Source: Melioribacter sp.
GTDB lineage: Bacteria; Bacteroidota; Ignavibacteria; Ignavibacteriales; Melioribacteraceae
Assembly: GCA_023250955.1 (NCBI GenBank)
Contig: JAHEZQ010000013.1
Coordinates: forward strand, 1 to 64,000
DNA length: 64,000 bases
Direction of reading: 5' to 3'
Shown here: one piece after another, positions 36,536-46,443 of the stretch
Layout of the letters: every line of letters starts with the position of its first letter
How positions within the stretch are numbered: the first letter of the stretch is position 1
Position numbers and translations under genes: made by a program
The notes under the pieces: generated by a model
What the model was told of the DNA's origin: nothing
Database searches by the model: none
Seen by the model: the letters and a program-made list of their open reading frames with translations, nothing else

Positions 36536-39160
36536 ATGCCGGATACAGTAAAAGACAAAAAATTACGACTATACAAATTTGCTACTGAGTATAATCTTGC
36601 TACGGAAACTTTAGTTGAATTTTTACAGAAGAAAGGCTACGAAGTAAAATCTCATATGTCTCTGTTGACCGATGAAATGGTGGCGGATATAAAGTCATTT
36701 TTCAAAAAGGATATTGAGAAAGCGGAAAAACATTATAAGAAGATTTCGGAATTTCAGAAAAAGAGAAGTGATCAGGATGAAGCAGAGGCAGCTTTAGAAA
36801 CATCAAAGAAAGTTGCAGAACAAAAACATACCGAAGAAAAGGAAAGCGATCTATTCAAAGAGAAAGAAACTGTTGCAGATCAAGTAGCAACTGTACAAAC
36901 TACTGAAATAGTAGAAACAGTTACAGAAGCTGAACCGGTTGATGAAAAAGTTGAAGAAGTTTTAGAAGAATCAAAATCTTATAAAACAGAAACAGAAATT
37001 GCAATTGAAGGAAGAAGAAAAGGATTAACAATTGTTGGTAAGATGGATCTGAAGGACCGGAGAGAAAAACCGGAAACAGTTCCCTCTACTCCTCAAGTTA
37101 AACCATTAGAAGTTGCCGCTGAAGATAAAGATGCAGATAAAAAAGGCAAAAAGAAAAAGAAAGTTCTAAAGTCGAAGAAAAAAGCTGCCGGTCCCGGTGA
37201 AGGTCCCGAAGAAGTTATAGTTGCTAAGAAGAAAAGAAAAATAAAACGTCTGGAAATTGATAAACGTGAAGTTGAAGATGCAATTAAACGGACTTTACTA
37301 AGCATGGATGAATCTGCAGTTGGAGATAGAGCTTCAATTCGAAAGAGAAAAAGAAAAGAGAAACAGGATATTCAAGATCAGATCCTTCAGCAGAAAGAAT
37401 TAGACAAAACAAAAATTTCAGTAACCGAATACATTGCTGTTAACGAACTTGCAAATCTTATGGGCGTTTCAGTAAGTGATGTAATTTCAAAATGTATTTC
37501 ACTTGGATTGATGGTTTCTATAAATCAACGGCTTGATGTTGAAACAATTACACTTGTTGCTGATGAATTCGGATTTGAAATAGAACTGCAAGCTGCATAT
37601 CAAGCTGATATAGATGCGGACATTCCTGATACAATTGAATCGCTTAAACCACGCCCGCCTGTCGTTACAATTATGGGTCACGTTGATCACGGTAAAACAT
37701 CTTTACTTGATTACATTCGCAGAGCTAATGTTGTTGCAGGTGAAGCCGGCGGAATAACTCAGCACATCGGCGCTTACAAAGTAATTACTGAAGACGGTAA
37801 ACAAATTTCATTTCTCGATACTCCAGGTCACGAAGCATTCACAGCTATGCGTGCACGCGGTGCTAGAGTTACAGATATTGTAGTTTTAGTTGTTGCAGCA
37901 GATGATGCCGTAATGCCTCAAACTGTTGAAGCAATCAATCACGCTCAAGCGGCCGGCGTTCCAATAATAATTGCTATCAATAAAATTGATAAACCGAATT
38001 CTAACATAGAAAAAATCAAACAACAACTTGCTGATAGAAATGTTTTAGTTGAAGAATGGGGCGGAAAATATCAGTGTGTTGAAATCTCGGCCAAATCCGG
38101 AAAGAATGTTGACGTACTTTTAGAAAAAATTGCTCTTGAAGCGGAATTGCTTGAGTTAAAAGCGAACCCGGAAAGATTGGGAAGAGGTACAATCATTGAA
38201 TCTCAGCTTGATAAAGGAAAAGGTGTAACGGCTACGGTTCTTGTTCAAAAAGGTACTGTAAGGATTGGAGATCCGTTCATTGCTGGAGTAGTACACGGAC
38301 GTGTGCGTGCAATGTTTGATGAACGTAGCAAAAAAGTTTTTGAAGCCGGACCATCCACACCGGTACTTGTGCTTGGTTTTGAATCTGCACCTCAAGCAGG
38401 CGATAATTTTACTGTTGCAGAATCTGAAAGAGAAGCGCGAGAAATTAGTTTGAAACGTATGCAGTTGAAACGTGAACAAGATCATCGTCAAGTTCATCAT
38501 ATTACTCTTGATGAAATTGCAAGTCAAATTAGTTATGGCGGATTTAAAGAACTTCCTGTAATAGTTAAAGGTGATGTGGACGGTTCAATTGAAGCATTAT
38601 CGGATTCATTAATGAAATTATCAAATCAAGAAGTTTCGGTTCGTGTTATTCACAAAGGTGTTGGTGCAATTTCAGAAGGTGATGTGCTTTTAGCTGCAGC
38701 ATCGGGAGCTATTATAGTAGGCTTCCACGTTCGTCCAAATACAAATGCAAGAAAACTTGCTGAAGTTGAAAAAGTTGATATCCGTCTCTACAATGTTATT
38801 TATGATGCAATCAACGAAGTAAAATCTGCTCTAGAAGGATTACTCTCGCCTGTTGTATCCGAAGAAGTTGTTGCTACTCTCGAAGTCCGGGATATTTTCA
38901 AAGTTCCTAAAGCAGGAACAGTCGCTGGTTGTTCAGTTCAAGACGGTAAAATTACCAGAGGTAATAAAGTACGGTTGTTCAGAGAAGGAATTGCTGTTTA
39001 CGAAGGTGAGATCAGTTCATTAAGAAGATTCAAAGATGATGTCCGTGAAGTTGAAAAAGGTTACGAATGCGGTCTCAGCATTGCAAACTTTAATGATATT
39101 AAAGTAGGCGATGTTGTTGAAGCTTATAAAATGATCGAAACAAAAAAGAAATTAGAGTAA
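36536..39160 (+). CDS. infB: Translation initiation factor IF-2
   Basis: 874-residue GTPase that brings initiator tRNA to the 30S subunit. There is an IF2-N domain at the start (about 8-55), then a long charged linker (about 60-275) with a lysine block (KGKKKKK, near 201-207), and a second IF2-N domain at about 285-335. The G domain has GHVDHGKT (381-388), DTPGH (about 428-432) and NKID (about 482-485). Domains II-IV follow to the end. The stop codon overlaps the rbfA start (TAATG), so the two are translationally coupled. Confidence 0.97.
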   Translation: MPDTVKDKKLRLYKFATEYNLATETLVEFLQKKGYEVKSHMSLLTDEMVADIKSFFKKDIEKAEKHYKKISEFQKKRSDQDEAEAALETSKKVAEQKHTEEKESDLFKEKETVADQVATVQTTEIVETVTEAEPVDEKVEEVLEESKSYKTETEIAIEGRRKGLTIVGKMDLKDRREKPETVPSTPQVKPLEVAAEDKDADKKGKKKKKVLKSKKKAAGPGEGPEEVIVAKKKRKIKRLEIDKREVEDAIKRTLLSMDESAVGDRASIRKRKRKEKQDIQDQILQQKELDKTKISVTEYIAVNELANLMGVSVSDVISKCISLGLMVSINQRLDVETITLVADEFGFEIELQAAYQADIDADIPDTIESLKPRPPVVTIMGHVDHGKTSLLDYIRRANVVAGEAGGITQHIGAYKVITEDGKQISFLDTPGHEAFTAMRARGARVTDIVVLVVAADDAVMPQTVEAINHAQAAGVPIIIAINKIDKPNSNIEKIKQQLADRNVLVEEWGGKYQCVEISAKSGKNVDVLLEKIALEAELLELKANPERLGRGTIIESQLDKGKGVTATVLVQKGTVRIGDPFIAGVVHGRVRAMFDERSKKVFEAGPSTPVLVLGFESAPQAGDNFTVAESEREAREISLKRMQLKREQDHRQVHHITLDEIASQISYGGFKELPVIVKGDVDGSIEALSDSLMKLSNQEVSVRVIHKGVGAISEGDVLLAAASGAIIVGFHVRPNTNARKLAEVEKVDIRLYNVIYDAINEVKSALEGLLSPVVSEEVVATLEVRDIFKVPKAGTVAGCSVQDGKITRGNKVRLFREGIAVYEGEISSLRRFKDDVREVEKGYECGLSIANFNDIKVGDVVEAYKMIETKKKLE

Positions 39161-39519
39161 TGACTCACAGAATAGATAAAGTTTCAAGTTTGATTAAAGA
39201 AGAATTAAGTTTGATTTTTCTTCACAAAGTTCAGGACCCAAATTTCGGAATGATTACAGTTACGAACGTGAAGCTGAGTCCGGATTTGAAACACACAAAA
39301 GTTTATTTATCAGTTTACGATAAAGAAAAACGTGCTCTAGTCCTGGAAAAAGTAAATGAAATAAAAGGAATGATCAGGTCACAGTTAGCCGGAAGAATTC
39401 AAGTTAGATTTGTTCCTGAGCTTCACTTTTTTATAGATGATACTTTGGACTATGTAGAAAAAATGGAAGATTTGTTTAAGAAAATTCATGAAAGCGATAA
39501 CGAAAAACACGATAGCTGA
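39160..39519 (+). CDS. rbfA: 30S ribosome-binding factor RbfA
   Basis: 119-residue single KH-like domain protein for late 30S maturation and 16S 5'-end processing. Family marks are RIDKVSSLIKEELS at the start, DPNFGMITVTNVKLSPDLKHTKVYLS in the middle and the RFVPELHFFIDDTLD segment near 88-102 (landmarks). The ATG overlaps the infB stop by one base, and the last 32 bases overlap truB in another frame. Confidence 0.95.
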   Translation: MTHRIDKVSSLIKEELSLIFLHKVQDPNFGMITVTNVKLSPDLKHTKVYLSVYDKEKRALVLEKVNEIKGMIRSQLAGRIQVRFVPELHFFIDDTLDYVEKMEDLFKKIHESDNEKHDS

Positions 39520-40216
39520 AATTGATCCGAACTTTGTTGACGGTGAAATTATTCTTTTTGATAAAGCATTGTTAAAAAGTGCGTTCGATTGTGTTTATAG
39601 AGTAAGAGAAACTGTCGGTGTTAAAAAAGTAGGACATGCAGGAACGCTTGATCCAATGGCAACAGGATTGATGATAGTTTGTACCGGAAAAATGACAAAA
39701 AGAATTCCAGAGATTCAAAATCTTGAGAAAACGTATAAAGGTATTATTACTCTTGGAAGAACAACACGTTCATTTGATACAGAAACTGATTTTGATACGA
39801 GAAATAATTTTGATGAAATAACAGAAGATCAAATTTATCAGGTGCGTGATAAATTCACCGGGAAAATATTTCAAACACCACCTATGTATTCTGCCGTTAA
39901 AAGAAACGGTAGATCTTTGTACCGTTTAGCAAGGCGGGGGATTGAAGTAGAACGTGAATTACGTGAAGTTTTTATATCAAAATTCGAAATTGAGAAAATT
40001 GATCTTCCTGACATCCATTTTGAGATAACTTGTTCTAAAGGAACATACATAAGAGTTCTTGCAAGTGAATTTGGCGAACAACTTGGGTGCGGAGCTTATC
40101 TAAAAGAATTACGGCGCACACATATTGGCGAGTTTGATGTTGATGAAGCTTTATCAATTGATGAGTTTAAAGAATTTGCAAAAAATTATTTTATTGCTGA
40201 ATCTGAAATAGCATAA
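39488..40216 (+). CDS. truB: tRNA pseudouridine(55) synthase TruB
   Basis: 242 residues. It makes pseudouridine 55 in the T-loop of tRNAs. The catalytic aspartate is in GHAGTLDPMATG (near residue 57), followed by KTYKGIITLGRTTRSFDTE, the TPPMYSAVKRNGRSLYRLARRGIE thumb region and CSKGTYIRVLASEFGE (landmarks). A C-terminal PUA domain is missing, as in many bacterial forms of this size. The N-terminal motif usually written as DKPxGxTS is DKALLKSAF here, a divergent version. The start lies inside rbfA and the stop overlaps the ribF ATG by one base. Confidence 0.94.
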   Translation: MKAITKNTIAEIDPNFVDGEIILFDKALLKSAFDCVYRVRETVGVKKVGHAGTLDPMATGLMIVCTGKMTKRIPEIQNLEKTYKGIITLGRTTRSFDTETDFDTRNNFDEITEDQIYQVRDKFTGKIFQTPPMYSAVKRNGRSLYRLARRGIEVERELREVFISKFEIEKIDLPDIHFEITCSKGTYIRVLASEFGEQLGCGAYLKELRRTHIGEFDVDEALSIDEFKEFAKNYFIAESEIA

Positions 40217-41145
40217 TGAAAGTTTATACAGATACTTCTGAATTTGTAAAAATAAAAAGTGCGGTTGTAACCGTCGGTTCATTTGACGGTTTACATAACG
40301 GACATATTAAAATTTTTGAGAAAGTTCTTGAACTTTCTAAGAAGAATAACGGGACAAGTTTTGTAATTACTTTTGAACCTCATCCGCGTTCCGTAATCTC
40401 AAAAGATTTTGATTTGAAAATATTAACGTCGCTGGAAGAGAAGAAAGAAGTTCTTAAAAAGATTGGTATTGAAAATTTGATGGTAATAAGCTTTACTAAA
40501 GAATTTTCTCAATTAACTTCCGATGAGTTTATAAAAAAATATCTTATTGAAAAGATTGGCGCATCACATATGGTAATTGGCCATGATCATAAATTTGGTA
40601 AAGATCGTTTGGGTGACGAAAAAAAATTACGTGAGGTTGGAAAGATTTACAATCTGGAAGTAACAGCTGTTCCTCCGGAAATGTTGGATGGAGAAATTAT
40701 TAGCAGTACAAAAATTAGAAATGCACTATTTGCAGGTGATATTGAAAAAGCAGGATTACTGCTTGGAAGAAATTATACATTAGCCGGTATTATTGTTAAA
40801 GGGATGCAGCGCGGCCGTTTGCTTGGATTTCCAACCGCCAACATTCAGCCGGATGATGAAAAAAAAGCGATACCAATGAACGGTGTGTACATTGTAAAAT
40901 GTTTACTTGAAAATGAAACTCATTTTGGAATTATGAATATAGGTTTTAGACCAACATTTGAAAATAAACATGAATTAGTCTCCGAAGTACATATATTAAA
41001 TTTCGACAGAGATATTTACGGAAAATATTTTAAGGTAGAATTTTTGAAACGTCTTCGTAATGAGAAGAAATTTGAAACAAAGGAAGACCTGATTCATCAA
41101 ATTGAAGCGGATAAAAAAGCAGCACAAAAGTTTATAGAAAATTAA
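40216..41145 (+). CDS. ribF: Bifunctional riboflavin kinase/FAD synthetase
   Basis: 309 residues that convert riboflavin to FMN and then FAD. The N-terminal nucleotidyltransferase module (about 14-180) has GSFDGLHNGH and the SSTKIR motif. The C-terminal riboflavin kinase barrel (about 185-309) has GRLLGFPTANI, MNGVYIV and MNIGFRPTF. The ATG overlaps the truB stop (ATAATG). Placement between truB and rpsO is the common arrangement in bacteria. No FMN riboswitch is expected or seen, since the gene lies inside the operon. Confidence 0.96.
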   Translation: MKVYTDTSEFVKIKSAVVTVGSFDGLHNGHIKIFEKVLELSKKNNGTSFVITFEPHPRSVISKDFDLKILTSLEEKKEVLKKIGIENLMVISFTKEFSQLTSDEFIKKYLIEKIGASHMVIGHDHKFGKDRLGDEKKLREVGKIYNLEVTAVPPEMLDGEIISSTKIRNALFAGDIEKAGLLLGRNYTLAGIIVKGMQRGRLLGFPTANIQPDDEKKAIPMNGVYIVKCLLENETHFGIMNIGFRPTFENKHELVSEVHILNFDRDIYGKYFKVEFLKRLRNEKKFETKEDLIHQIEADKKAAQKFIEN

Positions 41146-41158
41146 TTAACTAATGAAT

Positions 41159-41193
41159 CCCGGTTTATCTGCTACAGGCGGATTAATTCTGGG
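41159..41193 (+). promoter_or_regulatory. Possible rpsO leader hairpin
   Basis: ATCTGC (41167-41172) pairs with GCGGAT (41178-41183) around TACAG, with an outer CCCGG/CTGGG helix (41159-41163 and 41189-41193), in the 82-base ribF-rpsO gap. S15 represses its own mRNA in several bacteria through folded leaders; whether this is one is unknown. Confidence 0.3.
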
Positions 41194-41227
41194 GTTTTAT
41201 CGAACAATCAACTTAAGGAGTAACACA

Positions 41228-41497
41228 ATGGCTTTGTCAAAAGAAGAAAAACTTGAGATCATCAAAAAATTCGGTAAAGGAGAAAAAGATAGCGGAACCA
41301 CCGAAGTTCAAATAGCATTATTAACTGCAGAAATAAATCGTCTCACAGGACATTTTGAAGCGCATAAAAAAGATCATGCTTCAAGACGCGGATTGATGCA
41401 GATGGTTGGAAAAAGAAGAAGGCTGCTTGATTATCTAGCAAGTAAAAACATAGAAAAATACCGCAGCATAATTAAAGAATTGAACATAAGAAAGTAA
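41228..41497 (+). CDS. rpsO: 30S ribosomal protein S15
   Basis: 89 residues from ATG 41228, where AAGGAG lies 9 bases upstream; the longer frame from 41153 is leader. S15 binds the central domain of 16S rRNA. All family marks are there: [11 protein letters not shown], the [21 protein letters not shown]-binding loop and the KRRRLLDYL helix. Standard length for the protein. pnp starts 12 bases after the stop, the usual rpsO-pnp order. Confidence 0.97.
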   Translation: MALSKEEKLEIIKKFGKGEKDSGTTEVQIALLTAEINRLTGHFEAHKKDHASRRGLMQMVGKRRRLLDYLASKNIEKYRSIIKELNIRK

Positions 41498-41509
41498 TGG
41501 AGTTTCTAA

Positions 41510-43615
41510 ATGGTTTATACCAAAGAAGTACAAATAGGAAAACAAAAATTAATTTTTGAAACAGGAAAACTAGCCAAGCAGGCTAATGGCGCTGTTATGG
41601 TTCGCTATGGCGATACAATGGTTTTAGTTACTGCTGTAGCAGGAGAATTACGACCGGATGTTGATTTCTTTCCGCTCAGCGTTGAGTATAGAGAAAAAGC
41701 ATTTGCGGCAGGAAAAATTCCTGGTGGATTTTTTAAACGCGAGGGAAAACCTACAGATAAAGAAGTTCTTACATCACGATTGATTGACCGTCCGCTTCGT
41801 CCGCTCTTTTCAGATAATTACAGAAATGATACTCAAGTAGCAGCATTCGTTTATTCTTACGACAGCGAAAATGATTCGGATGTAATTGCAGCTTGCGCAG
41901 CTTCGGCAGCACTAACAATTTCAGATATTCCTTTTCTTGAACCAATCGGCGAAGTTAGAGTTGGAAGAATCAACGGCGAGTTCGTTATTAATCCTACACT
42001 TCAAGAACTTGAATTGAGCGATATTGAATTAGTTGTTGCAGGAACAGAAAGTTCGATCATGATGGTTGAAGGTGAAGCAAAAGAATTGAGCGAACAGGTT
42101 ATGCTTGATGCACTTAAATTTGCTCACACAGAAATCAAAAAAATAATTGAAGTTCTGAAAGAACTAAGACAGCTTTGCGGCAAACCTAAAATGGAAGTTG
42201 CTGAAAAGGTTGTTGATCAAAATTTATTTAACGACATATCAGCACTTGCACATGATAAATTCAAAGCGATTGTATCTTCAGTTTTGGCAAAAGAAGAAAG
42301 ATCGGCACAGAACCATACATTAACAGATGAAATTCTTGCTGCTCTTGCTGAAAAATATCCTGAACAAGAATCAGCAATCAAAGAAATTCTTCATGATATG
42401 GAAAAAGATTTGATGCGTAAAAGAATTCTTGATGAAGGATTACGTCTTGATGGAAGAAATACTACTCAGATAAGACCAATAACAATCGAACTTGGAATTC
42501 TACCGCGACCGCATGCAACGGCACTTTTCACACGCGGAGAAACTCAAAGTTTAACCACTTTAACTTTGGGTGCCAAAGGCGATGAACAAATTATTGACGG
42601 ACTTCAACCTGAATATAAAAAACGGTTTCTACTTCATTACAACTTTCCACCATTCAGTGTTGGTGAAACCGGAAGATTTTCTGGTGTTGGAAGAAGAGAA
42701 GTCGGACATGGTAATTTAGCAGAACGCTCACTTAAAAATATTATTCCAGCAGAAGAAAAATTCCCTTACATCGTCCGCTTGAACTCTGATATTCTTGAAT
42801 CGAACGGATCATCATCTATGGCAACTGTTTGTGCAGGCTCTTTAGCATTGATGGAGGGCGGGGTTCCAGTTAAATGTGCTATCGCCGGAATTGCAATGGG
42901 ACTTGTTAAAGAAAAAGAAAAATTTGCAATTCTCTCCGATATACTTGGTAACGAAGATCATCTTGGTGATATGGATTTCAAAGTTGCCGGTTCTGAAAAC
43001 GGAATCACTGGCTTGCAGATGGATATAAAAATTCAGGGCATCTCATACGAGATCATGGAAAAAGCTCTAGCTCAAGCTAAAGAAGGAAGATTACATATTC
43101 TTAAAATCATGAATGAAGCGATCGCGGAAGCAAAGCCAAATATTTCCAACTACGCACCTAGAATTTTTACAACTAAGGTTCCAACAGAAAAAATAGGGGC
43201 TGTAATCGGGCCAGGTGGAAAAGTTATTCAGAAGATGCAGAAAGATTTTTGTGTAGATATTAATATTGAAGACGATGGAACAGTAAGTATAGCAGGACAA
43301 GATGCAACACTTGCCAAAGCTGCAAAAGAATATATTAAACTGCTTGTTTCTGAACCTGAAGTTGGAAAAAATTATACCGGTAAGATTATGAAGATAACAG
43401 ACTTTGGCGCCTTTGTAGAAATTTTACCCGGCACACAAGGACTTCTCCATATTTCACAGATAGATAATAAACGTGTTAATAAGGTAACAGATGTTTTGAA
43501 AGAAGGAGAAATGGTAAAAGTTAAATTGCTCGCCGTAGAAGGCGGTAAGTTCTCTCTTTCTAGAAAAGCATTATTAAATGAATCTATAAGTCAGGATTCA
43601 GAGGAAAAAGAATAG
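41510..43615 (+). CDS. pnp: Polyribonucleotide nucleotidyltransferase (PNPase)
   Basis: 701-residue phosphorolytic 3'-5' exonuclease of the degradosome type. There are two RNase PH-like halves (about 10-230 and 320-545) joined by a helical segment. The second half holds the active-site region FSVGETGRFSGVGRREVGHG and SDILESNGSSSMATVCAGSLA (landmarks). A KH domain follows (about 555-615, GAVIGPGGKVIQKMQ) and then an S1 domain (about 620-690, ITDFGAFVEILPG). Last gene of the rimP operon, followed by a good terminator. Confidence 0.97.
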   Translation: MVYTKEVQIGKQKLIFETGKLAKQANGAVMVRYGDTMVLVTAVAGELRPDVDFFPLSVEYREKAFAAGKIPGGFFKREGKPTDKEVLTSRLIDRPLRPLFSDNYRNDTQVAAFVYSYDSENDSDVIAACAASAALTISDIPFLEPIGEVRVGRINGEFVINPTLQELELSDIELVVAGTESSIMMVEGEAKELSEQVMLDALKFAHTEIKKIIEVLKELRQLCGKPKMEVAEKVVDQNLFNDISALAHDKFKAIVSSVLAKEERSAQNHTLTDEILAALAEKYPEQESAIKEILHDMEKDLMRKRILDEGLRLDGRNTTQIRPITIELGILPRPHATALFTRGETQSLTTLTLGAKGDEQIIDGLQPEYKKRFLLHYNFPPFSVGETGRFSGVGRREVGHGNLAERSLKNIIPAEEKFPYIVRLNSDILESNGSSSMATVCAGSLALMEGGVPVKCAIAGIAMGLVKEKEKFAILSDILGNEDHLGDMDFKVAGSENGITGLQMDIKIQGISYEIMEKALAQAKEGRLHILKIMNEAIAEAKPNISNYAPRIFTTKVPTEKIGAVIGPGGKVIQKMQKDFCVDINIEDDGTVSIAGQDATLAKAAKEYIKLLVSEPEVGKNYTGKIMKITDFGAFVEILPGTQGLLHISQIDNKRVNKVTDVLKEGEMVKVKLLAVEGGKFSLSRKALLNESISQDSEEKE

Positions 43616-43621
43616 TTTAAT

Positions 43622-43656
43622 AAATGAATCCCAATTTATTTGGGATTCATTTTTAT
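43622..43656 (+). terminator. Terminator of the rimP-pnp operon
   Basis: AAATGAATCCCA (43622-43633) pairs with TGGGATTCATTT (43641-43652) around a 7-base loop, then TTATT. Six bases after the pnp stop. Confidence 0.85.
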
Positions 43657-43697
43657 TATACAAAGTGTTTTTTGGAAATTTTAGAAAGAGTTATTAA

Positions 43698-44765
43698 ATG
43701 AAAATCGGAAATCTCGATATAGGCAGAAAACTATTTTTAGCCCCAATGGCTGAGGTTACCGACTCTTCTTTCAGAAAAATATGTAAAGAGCAGCAAGCGG
43801 GTATTACTTTTACTCAGATGGTAAGTGCGGATGGCGTTGTAAAAAATAATTTTGAAACTCTTCGTCATTTCTCATTTAACCGTTCTGAAAAACCGATCGG
43901 TGTTCAAATTTTAGGAAACCATCCGGAAACATTGTTTGAGGCTGTAAAAGAAATTTCTAAAATGAATCCCGACTTAATTGATCTGAATTGCGGTTGTCCC
44001 GTTGATAAAGTTTGTTCTAAAAAAATGGGCGCTGCATTATTAGATGATCCTAAAATACTTTCTAATTTGGTGCGCAAGATGGTGGACGGGTCAAATGGTG
44101 TTCCCATTTCTGTTAAACTTAGGTTAGGAAAAGATAAATCGGCTGTAAATGTTTTGGAAAATGCAAAAGCAGTAGAAGATAACGGCGGTACTTTGATTTT
44201 TGTGCATGCAAGAACACGTGCGGATAAATATGATATGAACGCCGATTGGAGCTGGCTTAAAAAAGTTAAAGAAGCTGTAAATATTCCTGTTGTTGGAAAT
44301 GGATCAATGTTTACACCTCACGATGTTAAAGAAATGATAGATACAACTGGTTGCGATTCCGCCATGATTGCACGCGGTGCATTAGGTAATCCGTTTATAT
44401 TCTCACGTTTTCAAGTCTTAATGGAAAAAGGAATTGATCCGGGAGAACCAGACGCTTTTGTTGTTCGAGACACATTGTTAAGACATATAAAAAATTTGGA
44501 AGAAGAATTTGGCGAACTGCTAGCTTTAGATAAAGCTAAAAAAAATTCAATCTGGTATTTCAAAAATTATACTGGAATTAATTCTCTACTTGAAAAAATA
44601 TTTTCTGTAAAAAAATTGAATACGCTTCGCGAGCTCATTATTGATCATGCGGAAATAATAATGAGTAGTTCCAAAGAAATTCATATTAAGGAAGAGATTC
44701 ACAAAAAATTTCAAAAGAAAGTTCTATTCTGGCTAACCGATCAAAATATTAGCGCGCTTGGATAG
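43698..44765 (+). CDS. dus: tRNA-dihydrouridine synthase
   Basis: 355-residue flavoenzyme (TIM barrel) that reduces uridines in the tRNA D-loop. FMN-binding start FLAPMAEVTDSSFR; catalytic cysteine Cys100 in LNCGCPVDK; SVKLRLG, FVHARTRADKY and MIARGALGNPFIF follow as in DusB-like enzymes. The C-terminal helical RNA-binding domain is about 245-330. It starts 82 bases after pnp behind a terminator, and RNase G follows 18 bases on, so dus-rng probably form their own unit. Confidence 0.93.
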   Translation: MKIGNLDIGRKLFLAPMAEVTDSSFRKICKEQQAGITFTQMVSADGVVKNNFETLRHFSFNRSEKPIGVQILGNHPETLFEAVKEISKMNPDLIDLNCGCPVDKVCSKKMGAALLDDPKILSNLVRKMVDGSNGVPISVKLRLGKDKSAVNVLENAKAVEDNGGTLIFVHARTRADKYDMNADWSWLKKVKEAVNIPVVGNGSMFTPHDVKEMIDTTGCDSAMIARGALGNPFIFSRFQVLMEKGIDPGEPDAFVVRDTLLRHIKNLEEEFGELLALDKAKKNSIWYFKNYTGINSLLEKIFSVKKLNTLRELIIDHAEIIMSSSKEIHIKEEIHKKFQKKVLFWLTDQNISALG

Positions 44766-44783
44766 GAACAAAAAGGTTTTTAA

Positions 44784-46409
44784 ATGAATAAAGAAATTAT
44801 TATTAGTTCTTCAACATCGCAGAACCACGTTGCGATAACTGAAGACGGCAATCTGGTTGATTTCTTTGTAGATCATCCGGAAAAAAGAAGAATGGTGGGA
44901 GACGTATTTTTAGGAAAAGTTGCTAGAGTATTACCCGGTATTCGCGCAGTATTTATAGACATAGGATTAAAGCATGATGCTTTTCTTCATTTTTCTGATA
45001 TTGGCGACCGTACCGATGCATTAAAAGATATGCTTGATGAAGATGAGGAAGCTGATGATGGAACAGATGAAGAAGAAACTGAACCACAAGCACAAACCCA
45101 AGATCAAACTTCTGTTCAAACTCAACCGCAGGAACAAAAACCGGTAAGGGATAAAGATAGACACGAACATCGAGAACAGAGACAAATTCCTAAGCTGCAT
45201 AAAGGGGAATCAATATTAATTCAGATTATTAAAGAGCCAGTTAAAGATAAAGGCGTTAGATGTACTTCGTCTATTTCTATACCTGGAAGATTTTGCGTTT
45301 TACTTCCTCTAGATAATAAAGTTGGTGTTTCAAAGAAGATATATGATTTTAGAGAGCGGAAAAGATTACGAAGAATTGCACGGGGAATAATTCCTTCCAA
45401 TTGCGGATTGATAATTAGAACGGCAGCTAAAGATCAAACTGAAGAAGCGCTTTCCGGTGACTTGAGATATCTTGTAAAGATTTGGGAAGACATGCAGGAA
45501 GATGCAAAGAAACAAGAACCACCAGCACTTTTATATAAAGATCTTAGCACTACAATCAGCGTAATAAGAGATTTGTTCACACCTGATGTATCAAAAGTTT
45601 TTGTTGATTCCAAAAAACTTTATAAAGAAGTACGCAACTATGTTCAGTTCATTCAACCGGGACTTCTTGATAGAATAGAATTATTTAAACAAGATGAACC
45701 GATTTTTGAAGCATTTAAAATTGATGAACAAATCAAAGGTTTGATGGGACGAAAAGTTTCTCTGCCAAGCGGAGGACACATTGTAATAGAACATACGGAA
45801 GCGATGGTTGTTATTGATGTAAACAGCGGACGTTATGCAGCGAAAAAAGAACAAGAACTTAATTCTCTCAAAACGGATTTAGAAGCTTCACGCGAAATTG
45901 TCCGCCAGTTACGTTTGCGTGATATCGGAGGATTAATAGTTGTAGATTTCATAGATCTTGAAGATGAAAAGAATCGTAAAAAGATTTATGATGAACTAAA
46001 GAAAGAATTTAAAAAAGACCGCGCTAAAATTGCAATGCTTCCGATGACAGAATTCGGATTAATGCAAATTACGCGCGAACGAATCCGAGAGAATATTGTT
46101 CAGTCTATGAACGATGCTTGTCCGTATTGTGCTGGCACAGGATTGCTTACTAAGAAATCAAATCTGATTCACGAAATAGAGCATTGGTTAAAACGTTATC
46201 ATGTTGAAGGAAAATCCAAATATTTAACATTAAAAGTTCATCCTTCACTTGGTCTAAAACTCAGAGAAGGATTTATATCCCGACTTACAAAATTTCAATT
46301 AAAATATTTTGTAAAAATAAAACTTCAAGAAGAAGAAAAAATAAATCCTCAGAATTATTATTTCTTAACAACTAAAACAGGTATAGATATAACTAACGAT
46401 TTTAATTAA
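44784..46409 (+). CDS. rng: Ribonuclease G/E family endoribonuclease
   Basis: 541 residues. The RNase G/E catalytic core has an S1 domain (about 38-150), the catalytic metal-binding aspartates in VVIDVNSGRY and IVVDFIDLED (about 350 and 391), and the zinc-link CPYC near 450. The C-terminal degradosome scaffold of RNase E is absent, so this is RNase G-like, for 5'-end-dependent mRNA and rRNA processing. Odd feature: a low-complexity insert of about 50 residues (about 84-134), very rich in Asp/Glu then Gln/Thr then Arg/His, interrupts the S1 domain. Confidence 0.92.
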   Translation: MNKEIIISSSTSQNHVAITEDGNLVDFFVDHPEKRRMVGDVFLGKVARVLPGIRAVFIDIGLKHDAFLHFSDIGDRTDALKDMLDEDEEADDGTDEEETEPQAQTQDQTSVQTQPQEQKPVRDKDRHEHREQRQIPKLHKGESILIQIIKEPVKDKGVRCTSSISIPGRFCVLLPLDNKVGVSKKIYDFRERKRLRRIARGIIPSNCGLIIRTAAKDQTEEALSGDLRYLVKIWEDMQEDAKKQEPPALLYKDLSTTISVIRDLFTPDVSKVFVDSKKLYKEVRNYVQFIQPGLLDRIELFKQDEPIFEAFKIDEQIKGLMGRKVSLPSGGHIVIEHTEAMVVIDVNSGRYAAKKEQELNSLKTDLEASREIVRQLRLRDIGGLIVVDFIDLEDEKNRKKIYDELKKEFKKDRAKIAMLPMTEFGLMQITRERIRENIVQSMNDACPYCAGTGLLTKKSNLIHEIEHWLKRYHVEGKSKYLTLKVHPSLGLKLREGFISRLTKFQLKYFVKIKLQEEEKINPQNYYFLTTKTGIDITNDFN

Positions 46410-46443
46410 GAGAAAATCTTAAGCCGTATAATTAAGATCAAAT

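Noticed and set aside
38156-38527. Minus-strand frame of 123 codons inside infB
   Set aside because: Antisense to conserved IF-2 domains; no start signal.
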